From Stenotrophomonas maltophilia (lineage in GTDB: Bacteria > Pseudomonadota > Gammaproteobacteria > Xanthomonadales > Xanthomonadaceae), in NCBI RefSeq assembly GCF_004684085.1, contig NZ_SRHZ01000029.1, forward strand, positions 62,001 through 126,000: a DNA stretch of 64,000 nt, given 5' to 3'. Below, one piece after another: positions 43,049 through 51,573 of the stretch. The notes under the pieces were generated by a model. It was not told the DNA's origin. It searched no databases and saw only the letters and a program-made list of their open reading frames with translations. The number at the start of each line of letters is the position of its first letter. The stretch's first letter is position 1. The position numbers and the translations under genes were made by a program.

Positions 43049-43267
43049 ATGACGACCGCCCAGCAAATGCTACAGCGCTACATCGATGCCGAGACAGCGG
43101 TTCTCTCGGGGCAATCGGTGCGACTTGGCGAGCGCCAGCTGACCCGAGCGGATCTAGCTGAAATTCGCGCCGGCCGGCGCGAGTGGCAGCAGCAGGTAGA
43201 TCGGGAGTCCCCGCAGCGCAGTCGCAACCCGCGCTGGGCAAACATCGACTTTGGCGGGACGACCTGA
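43049..43267 (+). CDS. gpW/DUF6148-like head-tail joining protein
   Basis: 72 residues. QMLQRYIDAETAVLSGQSVR then LTRADLAEIRAGRREWQ, the usual small protein between terminase and portal. Overlaps the portal start. Confidence 0.75.
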   Translation: MTTAQQMLQRYIDAETAVLSGQSVRLGERQLTRADLAEIRAGRREWQQQVDRESPQRSRNPRWANIDFGGTT

Positions 43268-44817
43268 TGGCGAGTTCTGCTGCCTTTGCCAAGTCGCGAC
43301 TTTCTACGGCTCTGGCCACTGACCGAGCTGTCGCTGCAGTAGCCGCGCAGATCTCGCAGGCGATGCAGAAGGTTGAGGCGCGAGCGCACGAGGTCACACG
43401 GCCATCGCGCTCGCGCAAGCTTGCCCGAGACTGGGGGAGCGGAAACGCCATTGCCGGAATGGACGCACGCCAGCTGCGTGATCAGGCTCGCCATCTTGAA
43501 CGCGATCTTGACCTCGCGACCAACGCGCTGAACATCCTGGTTCAGAACACGGTTGGTTCGGGACTTGACGTCCTGTCCGCGCCGCGCCTTCCAGGTCAGC
43601 CGATCAACCGGGACCTGGCACTGCAGCTGGATGATCTGTGGGACGAATGGTGGGACGCTCCCGAAGTCACCCGTCGCCACGACTACGGCTCGTGCCAACA
43701 GCTGCTGGCACGCAGCTGGATGCGCGACGGAGACGTGTTCTACCAGGACCTCATCGGTGACGTGGCGTCTCTGGAGCACGGAACCAGCATCCCCTACAGC
43801 ATCGAGATGCTGGAAGCGGATCTGGTGCCGCTGGACCTCAACGATCCTGCCCGCAATATCCTGCAAGGTGTCGAGCGGAACGCCTGGGGTCGCACCGTGG
43901 CGTTCCACGTCTGCAAACAGCATCCAGGCGATCCACTCGGCAACCGATTGGAGACCAAGCGCGTCTCTGCTGACACGATGCACTGCATTGCGAACCTGAC
44001 CAGACTGCACCAAGTGCGCGGTCTAAGCGTGTTTGCTAGCTCTATGTCCCGCTTCGAGGACGTGAAGGACTACGAGGAGTCAGAGCGAATCGCGGCCAAG
44101 GTCGCAGCGTCGATGACGTTCCAGATCAAGAAAGGCGAGCCGGGCATGTATCAATCGGGTGGCCTCGGGGGCACGCTGGTCGAGGACGCGGGGGGAGCGG
44201 TGCGCGAACTGCGGATGGCGCCAGGCGCGGTGTTCGATGACCTGTTTCCCGGCGAGTCCATTGAGGAGCTCGCGTCGAATCGACCGAATCCGAACGCTGC
44301 GCTCTGGCGTAAGGAGCAGCTGCGAGCGGCGGCGGGTGGTATCGGCGTGAGCTATTCAAGCCTGTCGCTCGACTACAACGGGACATATTCGGCGCAGCGT
44401 CAAGAGCTGGTTGAGAAGTGGGGCAGCTATCAGATGCTGGCCGAGCGCTTCATCGCGATGAGCGTCCGCCCTCAACGGATGCGGTTTGTCCAGGCGTGCG
44501 TGCTGGCTGGGAAAATCCACATGCCGCGTGGCTGGACTCTCCGCAACCTTGCGGCCTCGACCTACGTGCGCCCCGTCATGCCGTGGATCGATCCGCTGAA
44601 AGAGGCGTATGCGCGCGAGGTGGCGGAGGACCGGGGCTGGGTGGCGCCGCAGCAGAACACCCTTCAGTACGGGAACAACCCGGCCGACGTGCTTCGCCAG
44701 CGCCAGGACTGGCAAGAGCAAACACGCGACTTTCTCCCGGCCTCCACATCCACCAGCACGGAGGCCCGTGCGCAGTTGCGCGCGGCCGCCGCGATCGACA
44801 TTTCCAGGAGCGAATAG
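43267..44817 (+). CDS. portal protein, lambda family
   Basis: 516 residues. NALNILVQNTVGSGLDVLS and ADTMHCIANLTRLHQVRGLS fit the lambda gpB-type portal. It forms the dodecameric entry pore of the head. The ATG at 43267 overlaps the preceding stop codon by one base. Confidence 0.93.
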   Translation: MASSAAFAKSRLSTALATDRAVAAVAAQISQAMQKVEARAHEVTRPSRSRKLARDWGSGNAIAGMDARQLRDQARHLERDLDLATNALNILVQNTVGSGLDVLSAPRLPGQPINRDLALQLDDLWDEWWDAPEVTRRHDYGSCQQLLARSWMRDGDVFYQDLIGDVASLEHGTSIPYSIEMLEADLVPLDLNDPARNILQGVERNAWGRTVAFHVCKQHPGDPLGNRLETKRVSADTMHCIANLTRLHQVRGLSVFASSMSRFEDVKDYEESERIAAKVAASMTFQIKKGEPGMYQSGGLGGTLVEDAGGAVRELRMAPGAVFDDLFPGESIEELASNRPNPNAALWRKEQLRAAAGGIGVSYSSLSLDYNGTYSAQRQELVEKWGSYQMLAERFIAMSVRPQRMRFVQACVLAGKIHMPRGWTLRNLAASTYVRPVMPWIDPLKEAYAREVAEDRGWVAPQQNTLQYGNNPADVLRQRQDWQEQTRDFLPASTSTSTEARAQLRAAAAIDISRSE

Positions 44818-44819
44818 CT

Positions 44820-47033
44820 ATGCGACTGAACAGGATGAGCAGGGCTGTCCGACTCTGCATCCGAGCGGATGCCGGCCCCAGCAGCCTCGGCCTCGGCTTT
44901 CTTCAGGTGCGCGCGGAGGCCAACGTCGCGCACGTGTACGTATACGGCACGATCGGCGGAAGCCCATGGTCCGACTCAGTCTCCGTTTCGGAGCTGGTTG
45001 AGCAGATCGGCCAGATCACTGCCGGAACGATCCACGTCCATCTCAACAGTGTCGGTGGAGTTGTCGCAGACGGTTTCGCCATCTACAACGCGTTGAGGGG
45101 CCACGGGGCAAGAAAGATCGTCTCGGTAGAGGGGCAGGCGGCGTCGATCGCTTCGCTGGTTTTGCAGGCTGGCGACGAGCGCCGGGTCTATGCCAGCTCG
45201 TTGGTGATGGTCCATGCCCCGCATACGTTCGCTGGCGGCAATGCTTCTGACTTCCGCCAGTTCGCAGACACGCTCGACGTGCACGCAAACGCGATGCTGG
45301 AGGCATACGCGCGAAGGGCCGACGACCGGGATGAGATGGAACGGCTGCTCACGGACGGCGTGGACCATTGGTACACCGGCTCCAAGGCAGTCGAGGCCGG
45401 TCTCGCGGATGTAGTCGCTGACGGCGAGGCATCCGCCAGGACCGCGCTGGTGCCGGCCGCCGTTGTCGCGATCTCCGGGTACCTGCAGGCGCTGACCGAC
45501 CAGGTCCCGCCCGTTGCGTCTCAGCTTCGTGGCCACATCGCCCGCAGCCTCACACCCCAAGTATTCGCCTCGCTTCCCGAGGTCAGCCAGCAGGCCGTGA
45601 TCGGCCACATCGAGGACACCACCATGAAGCAGCATTACCAGACCATCCTTGCCCAGGCCGGCAGCCCCTCGGGAGCGACTGCCGTCACGCCCGCAGCTGC
45701 CCCGGCCCCGGCGACCGTCCAGGCAGCCGCAGATCCAGTTCAGGCGGCGATCGCCTCCTTGCAGGCGCGCAACGCAGATATCAGTGCGGCTGCTCAGCCG
45801 CACATGGGCAACGCCGCAGTCCGTGAGTATGTTGCGGGCGTGCTGGCGGCGGCCGATCCGAACGTCACCGCCGACCACGTGAACCGCCACATCCTGTCGC
45901 TGCTCGGCGCTCGCGGCGAGCCGCTCAACGGGCGCGCGGGCATCCCGGCTGGCGGAGATCAGCGTGATCTCACCCGCGCCGCCATGGCGAACGCGATCGA
46001 AGCCAGGGCCGGCATCACCGCCCCGACCGATGGGAATCAGTTCCGTGGAATGACCCTGATGGAGATCGCGCGTGCGTGCGTGCAGGGCGCTGGGGTTGAG
46101 ACGCGCGGCATGGACCGCATGGCGATCGTCGGCCAGGCGTTTACCCACTCCAGCTCGGATTTCCCGATGCTCCTGGGTGATGCAGCCCGCCGTGCGTTGC
46201 TGCAGGGCTACCAAGAGGTAGAGGAAGCCTTCGGCGACTTCACCCGTGCCGTCAACGTGCCTGATTTCAAGCCCACCAATCTGGTCGGGCTGGGCGCCTT
46301 CTCGAACCTCGACATCGTGCCGGAGGGGGGCGAGTACAAGCAGGGTACGTTCGGCGAACAGTCGCAGGCCATGCAGATCGTGACCTACGGCAAGCTGTTC
46401 ACGATTACCCGCCAGGCAGTCATCAACGATGACCTCGGTGTCTTCGGCGACGTTCCACGCAAGATGGGCCAGGCTGCAAAGCGGACACTGGCGCAGGCTG
46501 TTTTCGATCTGCTGCTGAAGAATCCGGTGTTGGCCGACGGCAAGGCCCTGTTCCACGCCGACCACGGCAACCTGCTGCCGGCGGCGCTGATCAGTACGGC
46601 GAGCGTGGACGCGATGCAGGCAGCTATGGCTCTCCAGAAAAGCCCCTCGGGCCAGGTAATCCAAGTTCCGATGAAGGGTTTGCTGACGCCCATCACGCTT
46701 CGTGGCGCCGCGCGCACGGTTCGCAACGCTGAGTACGCAGTCGGTGGCGCCCCGGGCAGCAACGAGCCGAACATCGTGCGCGACACCTTCGAAGTGTGGG
46801 GCGACGGCCGCCTGGACCAGAAGGACAAGAAGGCGTGGTACGGCATTGCAAACTCGGCCTATGTCGACGGCATCGTTGTCGGCTATCTGGACGGCAACGA
46901 AACGCCCTATCTGGAACAGCACCAGGGCTTCACGGTGGACGGCGTGGCCTGGAAGGTACGGCTCGATGCCGCCCCGGCTATCGCCGACTACCGCGGCCTC
47001 TACAAGAACCCGGGCCAGGCGCCCAATCCGTAA
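44820..47033 (+). CDS. ClpP-type head maturation protease fused to major capsid protein
   Basis: 737 residues. The N-terminal ClpP-like protease (about 1-210) has Ser in EGQAASIASLV and His in MVHAPHT. An Ala/Pro linker (about 280-310) leads to a helical scaffold-like segment and then a capsid domain (about 430-737; Mu F-like pattern with LFTITRQAVINDD and LFHADHGN). Scaffold, protease and capsid in one chain would be separated by self-cleavage. AGGAG lies 12 bp before ATG. Confidence 0.9.
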   Translation: MRLNRMSRAVRLCIRADAGPSSLGLGFLQVRAEANVAHVYVYGTIGGSPWSDSVSVSELVEQIGQITAGTIHVHLNSVGGVVADGFAIYNALRGHGARKIVSVEGQAASIASLVLQAGDERRVYASSLVMVHAPHTFAGGNASDFRQFADTLDVHANAMLEAYARRADDRDEMERLLTDGVDHWYTGSKAVEAGLADVVADGEASARTALVPAAVVAISGYLQALTDQVPPVASQLRGHIARSLTPQVFASLPEVSQQAVIGHIEDTTMKQHYQTILAQAGSPSGATAVTPAAAPAPATVQAAADPVQAAIASLQARNADISAAAQPHMGNAAVREYVAGVLAAADPNVTADHVNRHILSLLGARGEPLNGRAGIPAGGDQRDLTRAAMANAIEARAGITAPTDGNQFRGMTLMEIARACVQGAGVETRGMDRMAIVGQAFTHSSSDFPMLLGDAARRALLQGYQEVEEAFGDFTRAVNVPDFKPTNLVGLGAFSNLDIVPEGGEYKQGTFGEQSQAMQIVTYGKLFTITRQAVINDDLGVFGDVPRKMGQAAKRTLAQAVFDLLLKNPVLADGKALFHADHGNLLPAALISTASVDAMQAAMALQKSPSGQVIQVPMKGLLTPITLRGAARTVRNAEYAVGGAPGSNEPNIVRDTFEVWGDGRLDQKDKKAWYGIANSAYVDGIVVGYLDGNETPYLEQHQGFTVDGVAWKVRLDAAPAIADYRGLYKNPGQAPNP

Positions 47034-47093
47034 TCACCTCGGCTGGCCGCCAAGGTCGCCAGCCCTTCCACACTTCGTCTCCGGAGAATCGAA

Positions 47094-47447
47094 ATGAAGA
47101 ACGCACATCAGGATGGCCGCGTCCTCGACGTGACCCTGACCGAAGCCGTTAAGAGCGGCGAAGTCATTGTCCAGAACAAGCTGGTCGCTGTGGCGGTCAC
47201 CGATGGCCGCATCGGCGACACCATTGCCGCCCATGTTGAGGGTGTTTTCCGCCTGAAGAAGTTGGCGACCGCTGTCTTCGCTGCCGGCGCCCCGATCAAC
47301 TGGGACGCATCGGATAAGCAGGCAATCACCGCAGCGGGTGCGGCTGGTGACACCAACAGCATTGGGTATGCCGTGGCGTCTGCCGCGAATGGCGACGCCG
47401 AGGTGCTTGTCCGGCTGACACCAGGCACGGCAACGGCCGGCGCATAA
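47094..47447 (+). CDS. capsid decoration/cement protein (DUF2190)
   Basis: 117 residues. GRVLDVTLTEAVKSGEVI and GAPINWDASDKQ match DUF2190 head decoration proteins. GGAGAA precedes the ATG. Confidence 0.85.
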   Translation: MKNAHQDGRVLDVTLTEAVKSGEVIVQNKLVAVAVTDGRIGDTIAAHVEGVFRLKKLATAVFAAGAPINWDASDKQAITAAGAAGDTNSIGYAVASAANGDAEVLVRLTPGTATAGA

Positions 47448-47527
47448 GAGCTACGGCCGGCGCCGCCGCAATTGCCCTTCGAGGGGCGGCGGCGACCGGC
47501 ATCTACTTTGGGCAGGGGAAGATCCAG

Positions 47528-47956
47528 ATGACCAGCAGCATCCCGCGCGGCGTGCGCAACAACAACCCAGGCAACATCGATCGCAGTTCCGTGGTCTGGC
47601 AGGGTGAGGATCGGTCGACCGAAGCGCTTCAGCGCGAGCGTCGCTTCTGCGTTTTCCTGACGCCGCAGGCGGGCTTCAGGGCACTGGGTAAGACCTTGCT
47701 CACCTACCAACGCAAGCACGGACTGCGGACGGTGAAGGAGATCATCAACCGCTGGGCGCCGCCGATCGAGAACGACACCACGGCCTACGTGCAGGAAGTC
47801 GCCAAGGCGGTCGGAGTGAGCCCCAGCGAGGTGGTCCGTCTCGATACCCCGGTCACGCTGGAGAGACTCGCCACCGCAATCGCGAAGCATGAGAACGGTG
47901 GGCTGTTCTGGCGGCGGGATGTGATCGTGGCCGGCATCGCCGAGGCGCTTTCCTGA
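47528..47956 (+). CDS. putative endolysin / lysozyme-like virion protein
   Basis: 142 residues. RGVRNNNPGNI at the N terminus, later QAGFRALGKTLLTYQR, as in a lysozyme-like group used by phages for lysis or entry. It is followed by TM and spanin genes, so it fits an endolysin. Confidence 0.65.
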   Translation: MTSSIPRGVRNNNPGNIDRSSVVWQGEDRSTEALQRERRFCVFLTPQAGFRALGKTLLTYQRKHGLRTVKEIINRWAPPIENDTTAYVQEVAKAVGVSPSEVVRLDTPVTLERLATAIAKHENGGLFWRRDVIVAGIAEALS

Positions 47957-48297
47957 TGGTCGGGGGGGAAGTAAACGCACAGGCGCCCTGGTGGGCTGCC
48001 GGCGGTGTGGTCGCGCTGTGGCTTCTTCGGGAGACCTGGACCGCGTTCCTCGCGCGACGGAAGGAGCGCACCGAGACGGATGCCAACGTGGATCTGATCA
48101 AAGGGTTGTCAGATCGGGTGCAGACGCTGGAGCAGCGAGTAACGCAGCAGGACGAGCGCTTGCAAACTGAGATGGAGCTGCGTCTTCGCGCGCAGGAAGA
48201 GGCAAGCGCGCTCCGAACCCGCGTCCGCCAGTTGGAGTCCACGCTGCGGGGACTGGGTGCGGTCATCCCACCTGAAGATCCGGTGACCGCACCATGA
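47956..48297 (+). CDS. putative holin-like membrane protein with coiled coil
   Basis: 113 residues. One membrane segment (about 12-28), then a long coiled coil (about 45-100). Position between endolysin and spanins suggests a lysis role; coiled coil is unusual for a holin. Confidence 0.5.
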   Translation: MVGGEVNAQAPWWAAGGVVALWLLRETWTAFLARRKERTETDANVDLIKGLSDRVQTLEQRVTQQDERLQTEMELRLRAQEEASALRTRVRQLESTLRGLGAVIPPEDPVTAP

Positions 48298-48767
48298 TGC
48301 GCACGCTTCTCGTCGTAGTTCTGCTGCTGGCCGGCGTTGTCGTATGGCAGCGCGGAAGCCTCGCTGTTGCGCATCGCGCAGAGAATGCAGCGGTGGTGGC
48401 GCGCGACCAGGCGCGCGGGCAGCTTTCGGAAGTCGGCCGCACTCTGACCCAGGAACGGGCCAACACCACCGCTGCCAACCGCCTTGCGGCGCAGTACGAG
48501 AAGGAGAGAATCGATGCGCAAGCCGTATCAGATCGTGTTGTTGCTGAGCTTCGCTCAGGCAATGTCCGCCTGCACCAGCGTTGGCAAGCAGCCGTCGCCA
48601 CCAGCCAACTGTCCGCAGCCGCCGCAGCCGCCGCCCAGTCTGATGGTGGAACCAACGACCGAATCGAAAGTGCGGGCCGAGCTATTGGAGCCGCTGCCCA
48701 GTGCGACGCCCAGGTAAAAGGTTTGCAGGCCTTCGCTCGCCTGTGTAGCGCCACGGGGGTGCCATGA
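48294..48767 (+). CDS. Rz-like i-spanin
   Basis: 157 residues. N-terminal membrane anchor (LLVVVLLLAGVVVW), then a long periplasmic helical region. The o-spanin gene is nested inside in another frame, as in lambda Rz/Rz1. Confidence 0.8.
   Translation: MMRTLLVVVLLLAGVVVWQRGSLAVAHRAENAAVVARDQARGQLSEVGRTLTQERANTTAANRLAAQYEKERIDAQAVSDRVVAELRSGNVRLHQRWQAAVATSQLSAAAAAAAQSDGGTNDRIESAGRAIGAAAQCDAQVKGLQAFARLCSATGVP
48514..48717 (+). CDS. Rz1-like o-spanin lipoprotein (nested)
   Basis: 67 residues in a different frame, wholly inside the Rz gene. AAGGAG before ATG, signal with lipobox AMSAC, then Pro-rich (PPANCPQPPQPPP), as in Rz1. Together they fuse inner and outer membranes at lysis. Confidence 0.82.
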   Translation: MRKPYQIVLLLSFAQAMSACTSVGKQPSPPANCPQPPQPPPSLMVEPTTESKVRAELLEPLPSATPR

Positions 48768-49078
48768 GCTTCGATGACGACTTCGCACGTAGCGCCCTGC
48801 GCGAGCTTTACGCAGCCTTCGGAGTGGATGCGCTGGTCACACGCGGGACGGAGGTCGGTGTGGCGGTGCGCATCATCGTGAATCGCGGCGAGGTTCGGCT
48901 CGGCGAGTACGGACAGGCGGTCGGTCTGGTGGATTCGGTTTCTTTCCTGTCCGAGCAGTGGAAGCCGAGACAGGGTGATGCCGTTACTTGGTCAGATCGG
49001 ATTGGAGACCACTTCAAGCGGGTCGAGCGCCCCCGCCGGGACGATGGGCTTGAGGTAGAGGTAACGCTCAATGGCTGA
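48764..49078 (+). CDS. head-tail joining protein (FII-like)
   Basis: 104 residues. Small beta-barrel-type connector (VAVRIIVNRGEVR, GDAVTWSDRIGDHFKV-like) resembling gpFII/Gifsy-2 proteins that complete the head. Confidence 0.7.
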   Translation: MSFDDDFARSALRELYAAFGVDALVTRGTEVGVAVRIIVNRGEVRLGEYGQAVGLVDSVSFLSEQWKPRQGDAVTWSDRIGDHFKRVERPRRDDGLEVEVTLNG

Positions 49079-49499
49079 CCTCGGGATTCCCGTCACCCAA
49101 CGAATCGTGCAGGCGGTTGTGGCTCGGCTGCGCCTGATCGCTGGCGCTGGCTATCACACCAACATCGGTAAGCACGTCCACGACGAGCCCACCTGGTACA
49201 TCCCTGAGGGCGAGCCCTGTGTTGTTGTCTTTGATGCGAGCAAGGTCAAGAGTGGCGATCGCGGGGTGCGGAGTGAGCGCGAGTACGTAGGCCTGATTGA
49301 GGCCACCATCCCCTGCAGCATGGAGAACGCCGCGCGCACGCGTCGTTTGGCCGATGCGGACATCGAGCAGGTGTTGGATGGCTGGATCTGGGACACGGGT
49401 GCGCTACCTCTCCAGGTGGAGGAGAGCGTGTTCCTGGACAAGCCTGATGGACTGCAGGTCATCGCGCTGCAGGTCACGTTCAGTACGAGGTATCGCTGA
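49071..49499 (+). CDS. neck/tail terminator-like protein
   Basis: 142 residues. No firm family; size and place between the FII-like and gpZ-like genes suggest a tail completion protein. Overlaps both neighbours. Confidence 0.6.
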   Translation: MADLGIPVTQRIVQAVVARLRLIAGAGYHTNIGKHVHDEPTWYIPEGEPCVVVFDASKVKSGDRGVRSEREYVGLIEATIPCSMENAARTRRLADADIEQVLDGWIWDTGALPLQVEESVFLDKPDGLQVIALQVTFSTRYR

Positions 49500-50116
49500 T
49501 GGCTGGCTACAGTGGCTACGGGCGATTGGCTCTTGCCTTTGAGATGCAGGGCGCCCTGGAGACAGGGCGAAACCTCACTGCGCTGGGGAATCGGGTGCCG
49601 TGGCTGCAGGAGCGGACGATCGCGACGGTTCGTCGACGCGTCGCTGTTGAGGCGCGACGGGACATCCAGCGTGAATACAACATTCCCGCTGCTCGGATTC
49701 GACGGGACCTAAGTGCCCGGAACACCGAGAACGGAGTGCGTATCACCGGACATTTCCGTGGCGTGGGCCTGCGCAACTTCGATGGACGCTCCAACACCAA
49801 GGGAGTGAGTGCTCGCGTCTTCAGGGGAGGGCCTCGCTCGCAGCAGGCTGGTGCCTTCCAGGCGACCCTGCTGGGTGGAAATCCCCAGTTCGTTGAGCGC
49901 TACGGGCCCAAGGTCGAGATGACCAAGGGGCGATACAAGGGCCAGAGGCGGCAGCGGGTGGAGGTTCTGTATGGACCAACCGTTGCTCAGATGCTCGGCA
50001 AGGGGCGTCGTGCAGACCGCCTTGCAGATTTTGCGCGTCGGACCGCGCTTTCTGAAATGGAGCGCCAGATCGACATCTACCTTCGCAATCCCGCTGCTGC
50101 TGGCGACGGGACCTGA
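49499..50116 (+). CDS. minor tail protein Z-like
   Basis: 205 residues. RRRVAVEARRDIQREYNIPAARIRRDL matches the gpZ family of minor tail proteins. Confidence 0.75.
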   Translation: MAGYSGYGRLALAFEMQGALETGRNLTALGNRVPWLQERTIATVRRRVAVEARRDIQREYNIPAARIRRDLSARNTENGVRITGHFRGVGLRNFDGRSNTKGVSARVFRGGPRSQQAGAFQATLLGGNPQFVERYGPKVEMTKGRYKGQRRQRVEVLYGPTVAQMLGKGRRADRLADFARRTALSEMERQIDIYLRNPAAAGDGT

Positions 50117-50151
50117 AACGCCGAACACGGCATCTACCGGAGAGCAACACC

Positions 50152-50907
50152 ATGAAAGACTTCAGCTTCCAGGGAAAAATCTACCTGGGTGAACGTGCAG
50201 CCCCCGGTCGGCCGGGTAAGTTGACGTGGGTAGGGGATCAATCCAGCTGCCAGCTGCAGCTGTCCACGGATAGCGAGGACCGCACGGAGACGCATAGCGG
50301 GAAGCGACTGCAGTCCGCCCGCCTGACGACCTCCATCACGGCGACCCTCAATCTGACCCTGCGCTACTTCAGTGCGGACAACGTAAAGCTCGGCCTCTAC
50401 GCTCGTACGAACAATGTGGCGGGCGCCACGATCGCGGCAGAACCGTTCCCAGCCGATCTGGCAGTCGGTGACCAGGTGCTGCTGGCGCGCTCGGTCGGGG
50501 TGACTGACCTGGTGATCAAGGACAGCGCGGCATCCACCCCGAAGACGCTGGTTGAAGGTACTGACTACAGGTTCGACCCGGAGTCCGCGATCGTCACGTT
50601 GCTGAAGGTCTCCGGACTGACGCAGCCGCTGACGGCTGCGTACAAGCACCTGGGCTTTACCAGCATGCCGTTGTTCACCGCTGACCCTCCGGAGCGCTAC
50701 CTGTTCCTGGACGGCGTGAATACGCTGGATGGCACCCGCATCCGCATGCACCTGTACCGCCTGCGTTTCGATCCGGTCGCACAGCTCGACTTGATCAACG
50801 ATTCGTTCGGCGAGCTCGCCCTGACGGCGGGCGTTCTGTTCGACAGTGAGGCTGCTGCGGACTCTACGCTGGGTGGCTTCGGCCGCTTCGAAACGCCGAG
50901 CGCCTGA
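50152..50907 (+). CDS. major tail tube protein
   Basis: 251 residues, beta-rich, in tail-tube position before the chaperone and tape-measure genes. The central region DYRFDPESAIVTLLK is consistent with phage tail tube proteins. Confidence 0.8.
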   Translation: MKDFSFQGKIYLGERAAPGRPGKLTWVGDQSSCQLQLSTDSEDRTETHSGKRLQSARLTTSITATLNLTLRYFSADNVKLGLYARTNNVAGATIAAEPFPADLAVGDQVLLARSVGVTDLVIKDSAASTPKTLVEGTDYRFDPESAIVTLLKVSGLTQPLTAAYKHLGFTSMPLFTADPPERYLFLDGVNTLDGTRIRMHLYRLRFDPVAQLDLINDSFGELALTAGVLFDSEAAADSTLGGFGRFETPSA

Positions 50908-50909
50908 GC

Positions 50910-51443
50910 ATGGCCGAGCGCGTTCCAAAAGCAGGCGCGATCGCGGCACAGGATAGCCAATCGCCAGCCGCGCAAGCGGCTGGCGAGGCAGACCTCGCGA
51001 TCCTGTTCCCGGATAACGTCATCGAAATCGCGGGGCGGCGGGTAGTAATACGTGAGTACCGCTTCGGCGAGTCGATGGACGTTTTGCGCATCGCCGCCCC
51101 GCTGATCCAGGACATTGCTGCGAGTGCTGAAGATGTGCCGCCGACATGGGCATCGGTTCGGCCGCACCTGCATCAACACAAGGACATAGTGCTTCAGATA
51201 TCCGCACTCGCCGGCGATGTGGAGCCAGAGTGGCTGGCAGATCTTGCACGCGCAGAGGGCGAGCTGTACCAGCAGGTGTGGTTCTCGGTGAACTGTCGTT
51301 TTTTTATGCAGGAGGTGGCACTGCTCATGGTCGAGCGGCAGCGCCAGCTCAAGTTGTCCGGTGGTCGGACATCTTCATCGCCCTTGCCGGCGCCGGGCTC
51401 GGAGACGCTGCCCGGCTCGCCCAGTACACCGAACGCCAGCTAG
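50910..51443 (+). CDS. tail assembly chaperone, G-like product
   Basis: 177 residues. DUF6631-like pattern. The tail beyond residue 145 is low-complexity (TSSSPLPAPG), typical of the short product when a -1 frameshift gives a longer fusion. T_TTT_TTT at 51299 is a textbook slippery heptamer in frame. Confidence 0.7.
   Translation: MAERVPKAGAIAAQDSQSPAAQAAGEADLAILFPDNVIEIAGRRVVIREYRFGESMDVLRIAAPLIQDIAASAEDVPPTWASVRPHLHQHKDIVLQISALAGDVEPEWLADLARAEGELYQQVWFSVNCRFFMQEVALLMVERQRQLKLSGGRTSSSPLPAPGSETLPGSPSTPNAS
51299..51305 (+). promoter_or_regulatory. Candidate -1 frameshift site T_TTT_TTT
   Basis: Seven T in the right phase (CGT TTT TTT ATG) within the chaperone gene. Confidence 0.55.
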
Positions 51444-51571
51444 TCCTGTTCTACGAGCGAATGAAATATCAGGAAAGGGGGCGCCGCGCTGACTTGGTCC
51501 GCGATTCCGCGATCGCATTTTCCGGTGGCAAGCCTGCCACAGAACACATCAAGAATTTGGAGAGGAACTGA
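51305..51571 (+). CDS. tail assembly chaperone, T extension made by -1 frameshift
   Basis: Open -1 frame. VRWSDIFIALAGAGLGD and YTERQLVLFYERM are the conserved core of T-type extensions. It has no ATG of its own. The fusion would be about 220 residues if slippage occurs at 51299-51305. Coding character of the -1 frame is strongest after about 51355, so slippage further on is possible. Confidence 0.6.
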   Translation, partial: YAGGGTAHGRAAAPAQVVRWSDIFIALAGAGLGDAARLAQYTERQLVLFYERMKYQERGRRADLVRDSAIAFSGGKPATEHIKNLERN

Positions 51572-51573
51572 CA

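Noticed and set aside
44976..46922. 648-codon minus-strand frame opposite the capsid gene
   Set aside because: Shadow frame; the plus-strand protein has clear protease and capsid motifs.
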